This document shows, in pieces, positions 32,879-41,700 of a stretch of DNA of 64,000 bases. Position 1 is the stretch's first letter, and every line of letters starts with the position of its first letter. The notes beneath the pieces were generated by a model, which saw only the letters and a program-made list of their open reading frames with translations, was not told the origin of the DNA and made no database searches. The position numbers were made by a program, and so were the translations under genes. The stretch is from Paenibacillus silagei (GTDB lineage Bacteria > Bacillota > Bacilli > Paenibacillales > Paenibacillaceae): the NCBI RefSeq assembly GCF_017874735.1, contig NZ_JAGGLV010000007.1, forward strand, positions 62,001-126,000, in the 5' to 3' direction.

Positions 32879-33346
32879 ATGTATACTTTAATTGCGGGAG
32901 TGGTGCTGTTTCTGCTGGTCACAGCCGGAATTATTGCATATCAGAACAGCAGAATTCTTGCGGAGCAAGAGACGGATGCTTCCAGAGCACATACCGGCAA
33001 TCTGATGTATTCGGTATATAATCAGAGGTTCTCTGCGGGAGAGGAGCTGCCGGAGGCGGTGCCGTTGTTCCAATTCACGGTGGTTGAGCCCGGGGAAGAG
33101 GACTTGCCGGAGGCAGAGGCGGGGACAACCCGTGCCCTGTGCAGGGTTGCCGCTGGTACGGGTGAGCTGGTGTTATCTGATGCGCAGAATTATATGCTGG
33201 GCATTCTCCGTCAGGCCGCAGTGCAGGGGGGCCGGCTTACGTATGATTCTTTTTCGGGGAAGGCTGCCCGCAGGGGCGAGAAGGAACTGATTCAGGCGCT
33301 GGAGACTGCGGCGAAGGAGGAGACCAGCTATGCAGATCAACATTAA
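32879..33346 (+). CDS. Single-pass membrane protein of unknown function
   Basis: About 155 residues: one N-terminal membrane helix (YTLIAGVVLFLLVTAGIIAY) followed by a hydrophilic, acidic domain without recognisable motifs. A TACTAT -10-like box (about 32830) would place the transcript start near 32840, so I prefer ATG 32879 over TTG 32846; neither has a strong ribosome site. The 3' end overlaps the macrodomain gene by 17 nt, which suggests coupled translation. Confidence 0.6.
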   Translation: MYTLIAGVVLFLLVTAGIIAYQNSRILAEQETDASRAHTGNLMYSVYNQRFSAGEELPEAVPLFQFTVVEPGEEDLPEAEAGTTRALCRVAAGTGELVLSDAQNYMLGILRQAAVQGGRLTYDSFSGKAARRGEKELIQALETAAKEETSYADQH

Positions 33347-33884
33347 TGATGTAGTCCTGTCGGTGCATGAAGGCGACATTACCTCATGGCAGGGCGAGAT
33401 GATCGTCAATGCCTCGAACTCCGGTCTGTATGGAGGCGGGGGAGTGGACGGGGCTATACACCGGGCCGGGGGCCCGGAAATTGCGGAGGAATGTGCGGTA
33501 ATCCGCCAGAAGCAGGGCGGTATTCTTCCCGGCGAAGCAGCGCTCACCAGTGCGGGACGGCTTGCTTTTCGCGGGGTGATACATACGGTGGGGCCGATCT
33601 GGAAGGGCGGTACGGCTGGTGAAGCGGCTGTGTTGGCGAGATGCTATAAGAGCAGCCTTGATCTGGCTTGCGCCCATGGGGTGAAGAGCCTCGCTTTTCC
33701 GAATATCAGCACGGGCATTTACAACTTCCCGAAGGAGCTGGCCTGCAAGACGGCGCTGGAGGCCGTAGCTCTATATGTCCGCGCGAAGAACCCGGCAGAG
33801 CTCCCGCTGCGGCAGATCGATTTCGTCTGCTTCGAGCATGAGAATGCCGGGCTATATGGGGCCATGCTTGGGAATTATAGCTGA
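33330..33884 (+). CDS. Macrodomain protein (ADP-ribose/O-acetyl-ADP-ribose hydrolase-like)
   Basis: A 184-residue single macrodomain of the MacroD/YmdB type: IVNASNSGLYGGGGVDGAIHR at the ligand loop and SLAFPNISTGIYNFP at the second phosphate loop. These enzymes remove ADP-ribose from proteins or deacetylate O-acetyl-ADP-ribose. The key Asn and GGGGVD residues are present, so catalysis is likely. AAGGAGGAG precedes ATG 33330. It overlaps the preceding membrane-protein gene. Confidence 0.93.
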   Translation: MQININDVVLSVHEGDITSWQGEMIVNASNSGLYGGGGVDGAIHRAGGPEIAEECAVIRQKQGGILPGEAALTSAGRLAFRGVIHTVGPIWKGGTAGEAAVLARCYKSSLDLACAHGVKSLAFPNISTGIYNFPKELACKTALEAVALYVRAKNPAELPLRQIDFVCFEHENAGLYGAMLGNYS

Positions 33885-33943
33885 ACAGGTGATCCGGATA
33901 GTATGTGTTACGGCAAAAGCCTGTCGGGGCAGAAGCCCGGAAG

Positions 33944-34141
33944 TCAGGCGTGATACTTGCCTACGGGTGCGTTCAATACCCATTCCAGCATTAGAATCAG
34001 ATCTTCTAGCCTGGTCAGCTGGGCGTCTAGCGCGGCCCTCTGCGGGTCACCGGGGGGCAGGGGAGCCAGCCGGGACTCCAGGGATCTGCGCTGGAGCGTC
34101 ATTTCGTTGATTTTGGATTGGATTTGGTTCTCGGTTCTCAT
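33944..34141 (-). CDS. Small coiled-coil hypothetical protein
   Basis: A 65-residue highly helical, charged protein (TENQIQSKINEMTLQRRSLE, then ALDAQLTRLEDLILMLEWVL) predicted to form a short coiled coil. ATG 34141 has AGGAGG 7 nt upstream, a very good site, so translation is likely. No known family. Confidence 0.7.
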   Translation of the reverse strand: MRTENQIQSKINEMTLQRRSLESRLAPLPPGDPQRAALDAQLTRLEDLILMLEWVLNAPVGKYHA

Positions 34142-34260
34142 GCGGATGCCTCCTGATGGATTATTAGTGTCAGGCTGATTAGTAAGGCTAAGAATTCCTT
34201 GTGGACGGGCACAGCCCATTCCACTTCGTTCATTATAACGGATAACATGGAGGGAATAAA

Positions 34261-34947
34261 ATGAGTATCAATGTGAAACAGCTGGCAGCGGAGAAGGCAG
34301 TCGAATATGTGAAGGACGGTATGAGGGTGGGGCTGGGAACAGGCTCCACTGCTTACTGGGCCATCCGCAAGCTGGGGGAACGGGTAAGCGAGGGCTTGCA
34401 GATTACAGCCGTTGCTACTTCACAGGCGTCTGAGGATCAGGCCCGTGAGCTGGGCATCCCGCTGGTAGCGTTCAGTGATGTGGACAGCCTCGACCTGACG
34501 ATTGACGGGGCGGATGAGCTGGACGGGGCGCTGCAGCTGATTAAGGGCGGGGGCGGTGCGCTTTTGCGGGAAAAGATTGTCGCTATGGGCAGCGCCCGCA
34601 TGATCGTTGTGGCCGATGAGAGCAAGGCGGTGACCACGCTCGGGAAGTTCCCGTTACCGGTGGAGATTGTGCCGTTCGCCTGGGAGTGGACGGTTGCCGC
34701 TCTCGCTAAGCTGGGCTGTAAGACGGAGCTGCGGCGCAGCGGAGAAGACCTGTACAAGACGGATAACGGCAATTATATTGCGGACTGCCGTTTTGAAGCG
34801 ATTGAATCGGCGGCAGAGCTGGCGCTTGCCCTCCAGCGTATTCCGGGAGTTGTCGAGCACGGCCTCTTCATCGGAATTGCAGATCTGGCGATTATCGGCA
34901 AGAAAGACGGCACGATTGAGATTATTGAAGGTGGCCAGGATCGCTAA
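34261..34947 (+). CDS. rpiA: Ribose-5-phosphate isomerase A
   Basis: A 228-residue RpiA: substrate loop GLGTGSTAYWAIRKLGER, catalytic DGADELDGALQLIKGGGGAL with REKIVA, and a C-terminal GIADLAIIGKKDG. It interconverts ribose 5-phosphate and ribulose 5-phosphate in the cytosol. GGAGGG lies before ATG 34261. Its end overlaps the VanZ-like gene by 17 nt. Many Bacillales use RpiB, so an RpiA here marks the lineage. Confidence 0.95.
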   Translation: MSINVKQLAAEKAVEYVKDGMRVGLGTGSTAYWAIRKLGERVSEGLQITAVATSQASEDQARELGIPLVAFSDVDSLDLTIDGADELDGALQLIKGGGGALLREKIVAMGSARMIVVADESKAVTTLGKFPLPVEIVPFAWEWTVAALAKLGCKTELRRSGEDLYKTDNGNYIADCRFEAIESAAELALALQRIPGVVEHGLFIGIADLAIIGKKDGTIEIIEGGQDR

Positions 34948-35422
34948 GCCGCAGGCCAGCCGCCGGAAGGGGAAGGCCTCCACAGCCAAGCAGGCGCTGC
35001 CGCCCGGACGGCGGTTCCTGGCCTGGCTGCTGCTGATTGGATATAGCGGAATGCTGCTATACTGGATGTTCATCGGGTTCGGACGGACGGTTCAGCTGGA
35101 CGGGCCGCTCCGTTACAATCTTGAACCGCTGCGGACAGTGCGTTTATACTTTGACATGACTAACGGATTATCGTATGCTAACAGGCTGGTGAATCTTCTG
35201 GGGAATGTGGCGGTATTCGCGCCTTTTGGCATTCTGCTTCCGCTGGTGGTGACCGGTTACCGTTCTTTTATCCGCCTGACGCTTCTGTCTGCGCTTGGCA
35301 TCATTATACTGGAGCTGCTGCAGATGCTGCTGCATGTCGGGAGTCTGGATATCGATGATCTGCTGCTTAACCTGGTGGGTGTGTGGACGGGGTATGCGCT
35401 GCTGCGGCTGGTGCGGGGATAG
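34931..35422 (+). CDS. VanZ-like membrane protein
   Basis: About 163 residues: a basic N-terminus followed by four membrane helices with the VanZ pattern RYNLEPLRTVRLYFD, NLLGNVAVFAPFGILLPLV and DIDDLLLNLVGVWTGYALL. VanZ family proteins affect lipopeptide/teicoplanin susceptibility in some bacteria; most chromosomal members are untested. The start is uncertain: GTG 34931 (in the end of rpiA) is my choice, with TTGAAG just upstream. Confidence 0.8.
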   Translation: MARIAKPQASRRKGKASTAKQALPPGRRFLAWLLLIGYSGMLLYWMFIGFGRTVQLDGPLRYNLEPLRTVRLYFDMTNGLSYANRLVNLLGNVAVFAPFGILLPLVVTGYRSFIRLTLLSALGIIILELLQMLLHVGSLDIDDLLLNLVGVWTGYALLRLVRG

Positions 35423-35464
35423 CGGTAGTCTGGGGCCAGGTATACTTTTAGGAGGATGAGATAT

Positions 35465-35905
35465 ATGCTGATTGATTTGAAGCCGCTTGTCGGCACACCG
35501 CAGGTGAATGAGCTGCTGGCTTATGCGGTTATAGATGACCCGGATGCGCTGATCCGCACTTCGGAGGAATACAGTAAGCTTGCGGCCATGCAGCTGTGCG
35601 GCTGGGAAGAGGACGGGCTGCTGGTCGGACTGACCGGCTACGAAGAGACCGAAGACGGCTCGCTCGACATCCGCCATATCTCAGTGCTCCCGGAGAACCG
35701 GGGCAAAGGATATGCGCGCGGCATGATCCTTGAGCTGGTCACCTCCCGTCAGCCGCGTTACCTGATAGCGGAGACCGAGGACGAGATTGCCGCTGACTTT
35801 TACCGCAGTCTGGGCTTCATGGTCTACAGCCTGGGCGAGAACGCTGCCGGCATCGAAATGTTCCGCTGTGTCTATGAGGTGGAAGAGACGGAGGACGAGG
35901 AGTAA
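35465..35905 (+). CDS. GNAT family N-acetyltransferase
   Basis: A 146-residue GNAT fold protein with IRHISVLPENRGKGYARGMI (acetyl-CoA pyrophosphate loop RGKGYA) and the C-terminal ADFYRSLGF motif. It probably acetylates a small molecule. ATG 35465 has GGAGG 9 nt upstream; the ATG at 35456 adjoins that site and cannot be used. The C-terminus is acidic. Terminator at 35957. Confidence 0.88.
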   Translation: MLIDLKPLVGTPQVNELLAYAVIDDPDALIRTSEEYSKLAAMQLCGWEEDGLLVGLTGYEETEDGSLDIRHISVLPENRGKGYARGMILELVTSRQPRYLIAETEDEIAADFYRSLGFMVYSLGENAAGIEMFRCVYEVEETEDEE

Positions 35906-35956
35906 GCGGGCCGAACGGTGTCGGGAGATGCAATAGGTGAAAATCACAATATTAGC

Positions 35957-35988
35957 CACTCTGCACTTTGCGTGCAGGGTGTTTTTTT
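35957..35988 (+). terminator. Terminator of the GNAT gene
   Basis: A 10-bp stem (CACTCTGCAC at 35957-35966, GTGCAGGGTG at 35972-35981, one G-T pair) followed by seven Ts. Confidence 0.85.
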
Positions 35989-36048
35989 GCGTCCATGAGG
36001 CTTATTTAATCCCCCTGATGAATATCAATGTAAAATTCATGAAACCAG

Positions 36049-36077
36049 TTGACTTTTAACGCAAAGGACAATATAGT
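36049..36077 (+). promoter_or_regulatory. Promoter of the MarR-MMPL operon
   Basis: TTGACT (36049-36054), 17-nt spacer, TATAGT (36072-36077), close to SigA consensus. Confidence 0.82.
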
Positions 36078-36107
36078 TTTACTGTAAAACAGTTCGACAC
36101 GTGAACT
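36076..36107. promoter_or_regulatory. Operator palindromes overlapping the MarR-MMPL promoter
   Basis: GTTTTAC-T-GTAAAAC (36076-36090) is a perfect palindrome that overlaps the -10 and the start site. It is followed directly by AGTTC-N7-GAACT (36091-36107). The position is ideal for repression by the MarR protein encoded next. Confidence 0.7.
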
Positions 36108-36130
36108 AATATGGAAAGGTGGAAGCAGCA

Positions 36131-36583
36131 TTGAAGAAAGACGCAGAAGAATGGATCAACCGCTACGTAGATGCCTATATGGTTGTCACCAGGCAGATCA
36201 ATGCGCGGCTCCGGGAGATTTTTGGAGAAGGTCTGACGACGGATCAATTCCTTATTCTCAGGCTGATCAGCGGACAGGAGAGGTGTACCTCCACGTATCT
36301 GGCTGAAGCAGTCGCCGTAGGCAAAAGCTCGATTACTGCCATCATCAACCGGCTGGATGAAGCCGGGATGATTCAGCGGACCCGGGACGAGAATGACCGC
36401 AGGCAGGTGTATCTGACCATGACGGAGTACGGAGCGAGTGTCTACAAGACCTCTGAGAAGCAGATGCAGCAGGTGATCTCCCCATACTTGTTCCACTTCG
36501 AGGATCACAATATTGAGCAGTTTATTACGATGTTTGAGAAGCTGGCATTTCTGATGCAGGACGCAGGGGGGAGAAGCAATTGA
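36131..36583 (+). CDS. MarR-family regulator of the MMPL transporter
   Basis: A 150-residue MarR winged helix: TTDQFLILRLISG, recognition helix AVGKSSITAIINRLDEAGMI and wing ENDRRQVYLTMT. I start at TTG 36131, with AAAGGTGG 8 nt upstream; GTG 36119 is too close to that site. The stop overlaps the TTG start of the transporter gene (TTGA). The palindromes in the promoter are probable binding sites, so it likely represses its own operon until a ligand binds. Confidence 0.9.
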   Translation: MKKDAEEWINRYVDAYMVVTRQINARLREIFGEGLTTDQFLILRLISGQERCTSTYLAEAVAVGKSSITAIINRLDEAGMIQRTRDENDRRQVYLTMTEYGASVYKTSEKQMQQVISPYLFHFEDHNIEQFITMFEKLAFLMQDAGGRSN

Positions 36584-39500
36584 GAACGATTTTGAAGGCA
36601 AGGTGGGCCATTATCGCGGTATGGCTGGCTGTGGCAGTAGTGTTATTCTTGACAGCACCCGGGATGTCGGATCTGGTCCGGGAGAAGGGGCAAATCTCAG
36701 TACCGGCTGGCTACACTTCATCAAGGGCGGCCGAGATTATGAAGGAAGTGGCATCTGCCAAAGACGGGGAAACGGTGCATCAGGTTGCACTGGTGTTCCA
36801 TAAACCGGAGGTGCTTGAAGCCGCAGACACCGAGAGTATTAAGCAGGGTGTGGAGCGGCTGGCGGAGAATAAGGATTCCCTGAAGCTCAGCACGATCACA
36901 GATCCGTTCTCACAGCCTGAGCTTAAGGATACGCTGATTGCGGGGGACGGCAAGACGATTATGGTCGCTTTGTCGGTGCAAGGCGGAGAGGATGCGGTCA
37001 AGGAGCTCCCGGCAAAGTCTGCTGAGCTGCTGGGTAACGTCACTGCGGACCATTACATGACCAGTGAAGGACTGATTACAGAGGATACGATTGCCAGCTC
37101 GGAAGCCGGGCTGAAGAAGTCGGAATATATCACTGTCGTGTTTATTCTGCTGATCCTGTTCGTGGTGTTCCGCTCGGTCGTGGCGCCGTTTGTACCGCTG
37201 TTAACGGTGGGGCTGAGTTATATCGTGTCCCAGTCGATTGTGGCTTTTCTGGTGGACCGGTTTGATTTCCCGCTGTCGACCTTCACACAGATCTTCATGG
37301 TGGCCGTTATGTTCGGGATCGGGACCGATTACTGCATTCTGCTGATCAGCCGGTTCAAGGAGGAGCTTGTCCAGTCTGAGGATACTACCAGTGCCATTAT
37401 CGCTACTTACCGGAAAGCCGGAGGAACAGTCTTCTATTCAGGACTGGCGGTCTTCGTCGGCTTCCTGGCCATCGGCCTGTCCCAGTTCATGCTCTACCGT
37501 TCGGCGGTGGCGGTGGCTGTCGGCATAGCTGTTATGCTGCTGGCGCTCGTGACTGTGGTTCCGTTTTTCATGGCGGTACTGGGTCAAAAGCTGTTCTGGC
37601 CGTCACGCGGCAAGCTGGAACATAGTGAGAGCCGGATCTGGGGAGCGGCCGGTTCGTTCTCCCTGAAGAGACCATGGGCTGCGCTGCTGATTGTAGCTGC
37701 CATTGTTGCGCCGTTCCTGCTTACCTACAGCGGGAAGCTGTCGTTCAACAACATGGATGAGATCGGGCCGAATTACGCTTCGGTCAAAGGCTTCAATATT
37801 ATTTCCGAGAGCTTCGGTCCGGGCGAATCCATGCCTGGCAAGATAGTGATCAAGAACGATGACCGGATGGATACCGCTGAATATATGGGGCTTGCGGAGA
37901 AGATCAGCCGTGAGCTGGAAAAGGTAGAGGGTGTCAAAGCTGTACGCAGCATGTCACGGCCAACCGGGGAGCAAATTAATGACTTCCTGATTCCTACTCA
38001 GGTGGCAACTCTGTCAGACGGTCTTGATCAAAGTAATGAAGGCTTAACCAAAATCCAGAGCGGGCTGAGCGAAGCGAGTAAGCAGCTGAAGGAGAATGAG
38101 CCTAAGCTTACAGAAGCGGCTTCTGGCAGCGCCAAGCTGACAGAGGGCACAGCCGAGCTTAAAAAAGGGATTGATGCGCTGGGCGATGGCTTGTCGAGGA
38201 TCGAGAGCGGCATCCGCAGCGGCTCGGCCGGAGCCGGCGAGATCAAAGCGGGTCTCACGCAGGCGGCGGCCAGCGCGAAGCAGCTGGCCGATGCAAACGC
38301 TGCGCTGCTCGAAGGCTATAAGAAGATCGGCGGCGGCCTGACCGCGCTGAACGGGGGCCTCGCCGGTCTGCAGACACAGCTTCAAGGCGTGGCAGATGCG
38401 CTTAACGGTCTGGGAGCTTCCTTCACTGGACTGGAAGCCGCCTACCCTGAGCTGCTCCAGGATGTGAATTACCAGACGATTAAAGGCACGGTAACGCAGA
38501 GCGGTACCGGAGCTGCGGGACTGGCTGGAGGACTGGGTGAGATTTCGGCCCAGCTAAGCGGTGCAGCGGCCGGATTGAACGAGGCCAATGCCGGTTACTC
38601 CAAAGCGGCAGCAGGCCAGGCGGCGCTGGCGAAAGGGCTGGATCAGCTGGTAGCTGGTATCGGCCAGCTGCAAACCGGCCTGAAGCAGGCGGCAGACGGC
38701 CAGGGGCAGATTGTCGGCAAGCTTCCGGCGATCACCACCGGGCTTACACAGCTGCAAGGCGGGCAGAAACAGCTTGCTGACGGGTTCGGTGAGCTTACGG
38801 GCCAGCTTGGCCAGCTGACGGACGGACTGACGCAAAGTGCGGATGGTCTGGGACAAATCACCAGCGGCCTAAGCTCTGCGCAGGATTACCTTAAGCAGAT
38901 TCAGGACGCCAAGGATGATGAGCTGAGCGGGTTCCTGGTTCCGGCAGAGGCGCTTAAGGCTAAGGGCATGCAGCAGGTATTCGATAACTATCTGTCCGGG
39001 GACCGCAAGGTCATGACGATTGATGTTGTATTCGCGGGTAATCCATACAGCGCGGAGGCTATTGACAGCGTCGGACAGATTCAGGAAGCGTTGGACCGTG
39101 CCGTGGCCGGCACCAAGTTGGAGAATGCGGAGACAGCCATGAGTGGTGTGACCAGCACCTACAGCGATTTGCAGACAATCTCCAATGAGGATTACGCACG
39201 TACGGTGATTCTGATGCTGGGCGGTATTTTCATCATCCTGGTGGTACTGTTCCGTTCGATTGTTATGCCAGTGTATCTGATTGTCTCGCTGCTGATCACT
39301 TACTTCACTGCACTTGGGGTAACGGAAGCAATCTTCGTTCATCTGTTGAACTATTCAGGGATCACCTGGACGACTCCGTTCTTCAGCTTCGTCATGCTGA
39401 TTGCTCTCGGGGTGGACTACAGTATCTTCCTGATGGCACGCTTCAACGAGAATAAAACCTGGGATGTGCGTGAAGCCATTCTGCATGCTATGCGCAATAT

Positions 39501-39738
39501 GGGAACTGTGATTCTCTCGGCCGTAGTGATTCTGGGCGGTACCTTCGCCTCGATGTATCCTTCCGGGGTCCTGTCGATGATGCAGATTGCGACGGTTGTA
39601 TTGTCCGGTCTGGCGCTGTATGCACTGGTATTCCTGCCGTTCTTCGTGCCGGTGATGGTGCGGATGTTCGGCCGGGCTAACTGGTGGCCATTCCGTCCGG
39701 CGGCCGGGGAGGATCAGCCGAAATCACTGGATATGTAA
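36580..39738 (+). CDS. MMPL/RND-family transporter with large coiled-coil extracellular domain
   Basis: A 1052-residue membrane protein with two MMPL modules, the proton-relay-type helices carrying GTDYCILLISRF (near residue 250) and GVDYSIFLMARF (near residue 945). Between them lies an extracytoplasmic region of about 450 residues. It is dominated by leucine/alanine/glycine heptad-like repeats (for example QLQGGQKQLADGFGELTGQL), as in the YhgE/phage-infection-protein group. Such transporters export lipids or drugs. TTG 36580 overlaps the MarR stop and has GGGGAG upstream. Regulated by the preceding gene. Confidence 0.9.
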   Translation: MRTILKARWAIIAVWLAVAVVLFLTAPGMSDLVREKGQISVPAGYTSSRAAEIMKEVASAKDGETVHQVALVFHKPEVLEAADTESIKQGVERLAENKDSLKLSTITDPFSQPELKDTLIAGDGKTIMVALSVQGGEDAVKELPAKSAELLGNVTADHYMTSEGLITEDTIASSEAGLKKSEYITVVFILLILFVVFRSVVAPFVPLLTVGLSYIVSQSIVAFLVDRFDFPLSTFTQIFMVAVMFGIGTDYCILLISRFKEELVQSEDTTSAIIATYRKAGGTVFYSGLAVFVGFLAIGLSQFMLYRSAVAVAVGIAVMLLALVTVVPFFMAVLGQKLFWPSRGKLEHSESRIWGAAGSFSLKRPWAALLIVAAIVAPFLLTYSGKLSFNNMDEIGPNYASVKGFNIISESFGPGESMPGKIVIKNDDRMDTAEYMGLAEKISRELEKVEGVKAVRSMSRPTGEQINDFLIPTQVATLSDGLDQSNEGLTKIQSGLSEASKQLKENEPKLTEAASGSAKLTEGTAELKKGIDALGDGLSRIESGIRSGSAGAGEIKAGLTQAAASAKQLADANAALLEGYKKIGGGLTALNGGLAGLQTQLQGVADALNGLGASFTGLEAAYPELLQDVNYQTIKGTVTQSGTGAAGLAGGLGEISAQLSGAAAGLNEANAGYSKAAAGQAALAKGLDQLVAGIGQLQTGLKQAADGQGQIVGKLPAITTGLTQLQGGQKQLADGFGELTGQLGQLTDGLTQSADGLGQITSGLSSAQDYLKQIQDAKDDELSGFLVPAEALKAKGMQQVFDNYLSGDRKVMTIDVVFAGNPYSAEAIDSVGQIQEALDRAVAGTKLENAETAMSGVTSTYSDLQTISNEDYARTVILMLGGIFIILVVLFRSIVMPVYLIVSLLITYFTALGVTEAIFVHLLNYSGITWTTPFFSFVMLIALGVDYSIFLMARFNENKTWDVREAILHAMRNMGTVILSAVVILGGTFASMYPSGVLSMMQIATVVLSGLALYALVFLPFFVPVMVRMFGRANWWPFRPAAGEDQPKSLDM

Positions 39739-39782
39739 CGTTCAGTATTATATCATGGGACACAATGATGGAACGCAGTGCA

Positions 39783-39820
39783 AGAGCAGGCTTTCGCTAC
39801 TAAGCGGAGCCTGTTCTTTG
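39783..39820 (+). terminator. Terminator of the MarR-MMPL operon
   Basis: Imperfect stem pairing GAGCAGGCTTTCGCT with AGCGGAGCCTGTTC, followed by TTTGCTGTTT. Confidence 0.6.
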
Positions 39821-39953
39821 CTGTTTACGTAAGAAGAAGTGAAAATAATTGTTAATGCCGAGTAACCTTATGCGCCTGTGCTCCATCTAAACAGATATAT
39901 ACAACTAACAAGCGGGAAGCAGTAGCATCCCGAAGGAAGGGAGGAGATCTACC

Positions 39954-40487
39954 CTGGATACCGTACAAGAGGAACTGGTCCAGCGTGCACAGGCAGGCGA
40001 CAGTGAGGTCTTCATCCAACTGGTGAAGAGTCTGGATAGGCGGATGTACAGTATGGCGAAGTCCATGGTCAGGAATGACGAGGATTGTGCGGACGCCATG
40101 CAGGAGACGGTGCTTAAGGCATTTAAAGCAATCTCTGGATTGAAAGAGGCGGCCTATTTCAAGACATGGCTGTTCCGTATTCTGATCAATGAATGCAACA
40201 TGATTCTGCGCAGACGGGATAGGGTTATAGTCATGTCCGATCCGCCGGAGAGCATACAATCCCCTTCTTCGACTGCAGAAGATATGGATCTGCGTCAGGC
40301 CATCAGTGGGCTGGAAGAGGTATCGCGGACGATTGTTAAGCTGCATTATTATCAAGGATTGAGGCTTCAGGAGATTGCAGAACTGCTTGAGCTGTCAGAG
40401 AGCGCAGTCAAGACCAGGCTGCACCGGGCCAGAAAAACCTTATATCACACACTCTCTCAACCCGTAGAAAGGAAGGTGCACGAATGA
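39954..40487 (+). CDS. ECF-type RNA polymerase sigma factor, apparent CTG start
   Basis: A 177-residue group IV sigma factor. Region 2 runs from LVQRAQAGDSEVFIQLVKSL through RNDEDCADAMQETVLKAF and region 4 from SRTIVKLHYYQGLRLQEIAE through ESAVKTRLHRARK. Homology begins before the first ATG, GTG or TTG in frame. The frame has a TAA at 39906 and then no canonical start until GTG 40023, which would cut into region 2. CTG 39954 sits 7 nt after a strong GGGAGGAG, so I take it as the start. The 3' end overlaps the anti-sigma gene by 4 nt. Confidence 0.85.
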   Translation: MDTVQEELVQRAQAGDSEVFIQLVKSLDRRMYSMAKSMVRNDEDCADAMQETVLKAFKAISGLKEAAYFKTWLFRILINECNMILRRRDRVIVMSDPPESIQSPSSTAEDMDLRQAISGLEEVSRTIVKLHYYQGLRLQEIAELLELSESAVKTRLHRARKTLYHTLSQPVERKVHE

Positions 40488-41617
40488 CTCAGCATGAGTT
40501 GGAGAAGCGGCTGGCAGGCCTGAAGGAAGAGAGTCTTCCTGAACTGCCGGAAGTTGTGCATACACGTATGGAGGAAACTTACCGGATGATCGTAGAGCGG
40601 GATGAGGCAAGCCTGGAGGAGACTCCACCAAAGGACATTTCCAAACACAGAAGAAAACATAGCTGGCTGTACCGGGTGATAATCAGTGCAGCGTCAGTGG
40701 CTGCCGGGCTGGTGATCATCATTAGCCTGGGGTTCATCTCTCCGGCCATGGCAGAGACCTTGAAGCAGCTGCCCTTCCTGGAAAGTGTGTTCAATCTTGT
40801 AGGAGATGCCGGACTTCAAAAAGCAAATAAAGCAGGTCTGACCACAAATGTTCAGCAGAGCGTCACTCAGGACGGGACGACGATCAGTGTGTCGGAACAA
40901 ATGTATGACGGAAGCCGCTTGTCAGTGGTACTTACCCGTGCTCAGACAGACGGCAGTGACAAGGGGAAATGGCTAGATTTGACCCGCATGAGTGAGGAAG
41001 CCGGAGGAATCAATAATATTGAATTTAGGGTGAACGGAAAATCAGTGAATACGGGAAACAGCATGGCGTCGGGAGGGACAGGTGCACCAGACGCTGTCAT
41101 CGTTACAGCGCTGAATGAAGCTAATCTGCAAGTGCCTGAGTCATTTGATCTCACAATGTTGGTCTCTATTAATGGAATTAAAAAGCCATTCCGCTTTGAG
41201 TTTCCGGTGAGCAAGAATACTTTGGGCGATCTTGTGCTGGTTCCGGGAGAGATCAAGGTACATGACTCTATTCATTTGCAGCACACGCGGCTGGAATTAA
41301 GCCAAACCTCAACCCGGCTGCTAACTGAAGTTACGGGAGACCCCGGAGCGAATATTAAGGCGATTGAGGAAGCCATTCCGGATAAATACAAACAACAGGG
41401 GAGCTTCAATTTAGGGTTCGAGCTGTGGGATGGGCAAGGGCAAGAGGCCGTTATGGTAGATGGCAGCAATAGAGGTAACGTGGATAAGCTAACTTACAGC
41501 AGTGTCTTTGAACCTTTTGAGAAGAGGCCTGAACAGATCATTATTAAGGCTTTTGTCACTAAGGATGGAAAGAAGCTCTATATCCCAGAACTTGAGATGA
41601 CGGTTCCCATACAATAA
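40484..41617 (+). CDS. DUF4179 transmembrane anti-sigma factor
   Basis: A 377-residue protein with a cytosolic N-terminus of about 65 residues, one membrane helix (about 66-88) and a large extracytoplasmic domain. The DUF4179 block begins around LKQLPFLESVFNLVGDAGLQ. DUF4179 proteins are regularly paired with ECF sigma factors, hold them at the membrane and release them on an envelope signal. The ATGA overlap with the sigma gene and the GGAAGG site support one transcript and matched synthesis. The signal is unknown. Confidence 0.88.
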   Translation: MTQHELEKRLAGLKEESLPELPEVVHTRMEETYRMIVERDEASLEETPPKDISKHRRKHSWLYRVIISAASVAAGLVIIISLGFISPAMAETLKQLPFLESVFNLVGDAGLQKANKAGLTTNVQQSVTQDGTTISVSEQMYDGSRLSVVLTRAQTDGSDKGKWLDLTRMSEEAGGINNIEFRVNGKSVNTGNSMASGGTGAPDAVIVTALNEANLQVPESFDLTMLVSINGIKKPFRFEFPVSKNTLGDLVLVPGEIKVHDSIHLQHTRLELSQTSTRLLTEVTGDPGANIKAIEEAIPDKYKQQGSFNLGFELWDGQGQEAVMVDGSNRGNVDKLTYSSVFEPFEKRPEQIIIKAFVTKDGKKLYIPELEMTVPIQ

Positions 41618-41620
41618 CAC

Positions 41621-41667
41621 AAACAACCTCCGGGGTCTGCAATGTGCAGCAGCCGGAGGTTGTTTTG
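41621..41667. terminator. Bidirectional terminator after the sigma/anti-sigma pair
   Basis: AAACAACCTCCGG (41621-41633) pairs perfectly with CCGGAGGTTGTTT (41653-41665). It serves the convergent TPR gene too. Confidence 0.8.
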
Positions 41668-41700
41668 CGGTCAAGAGATTATATGCTTATAGTCTGCCGC

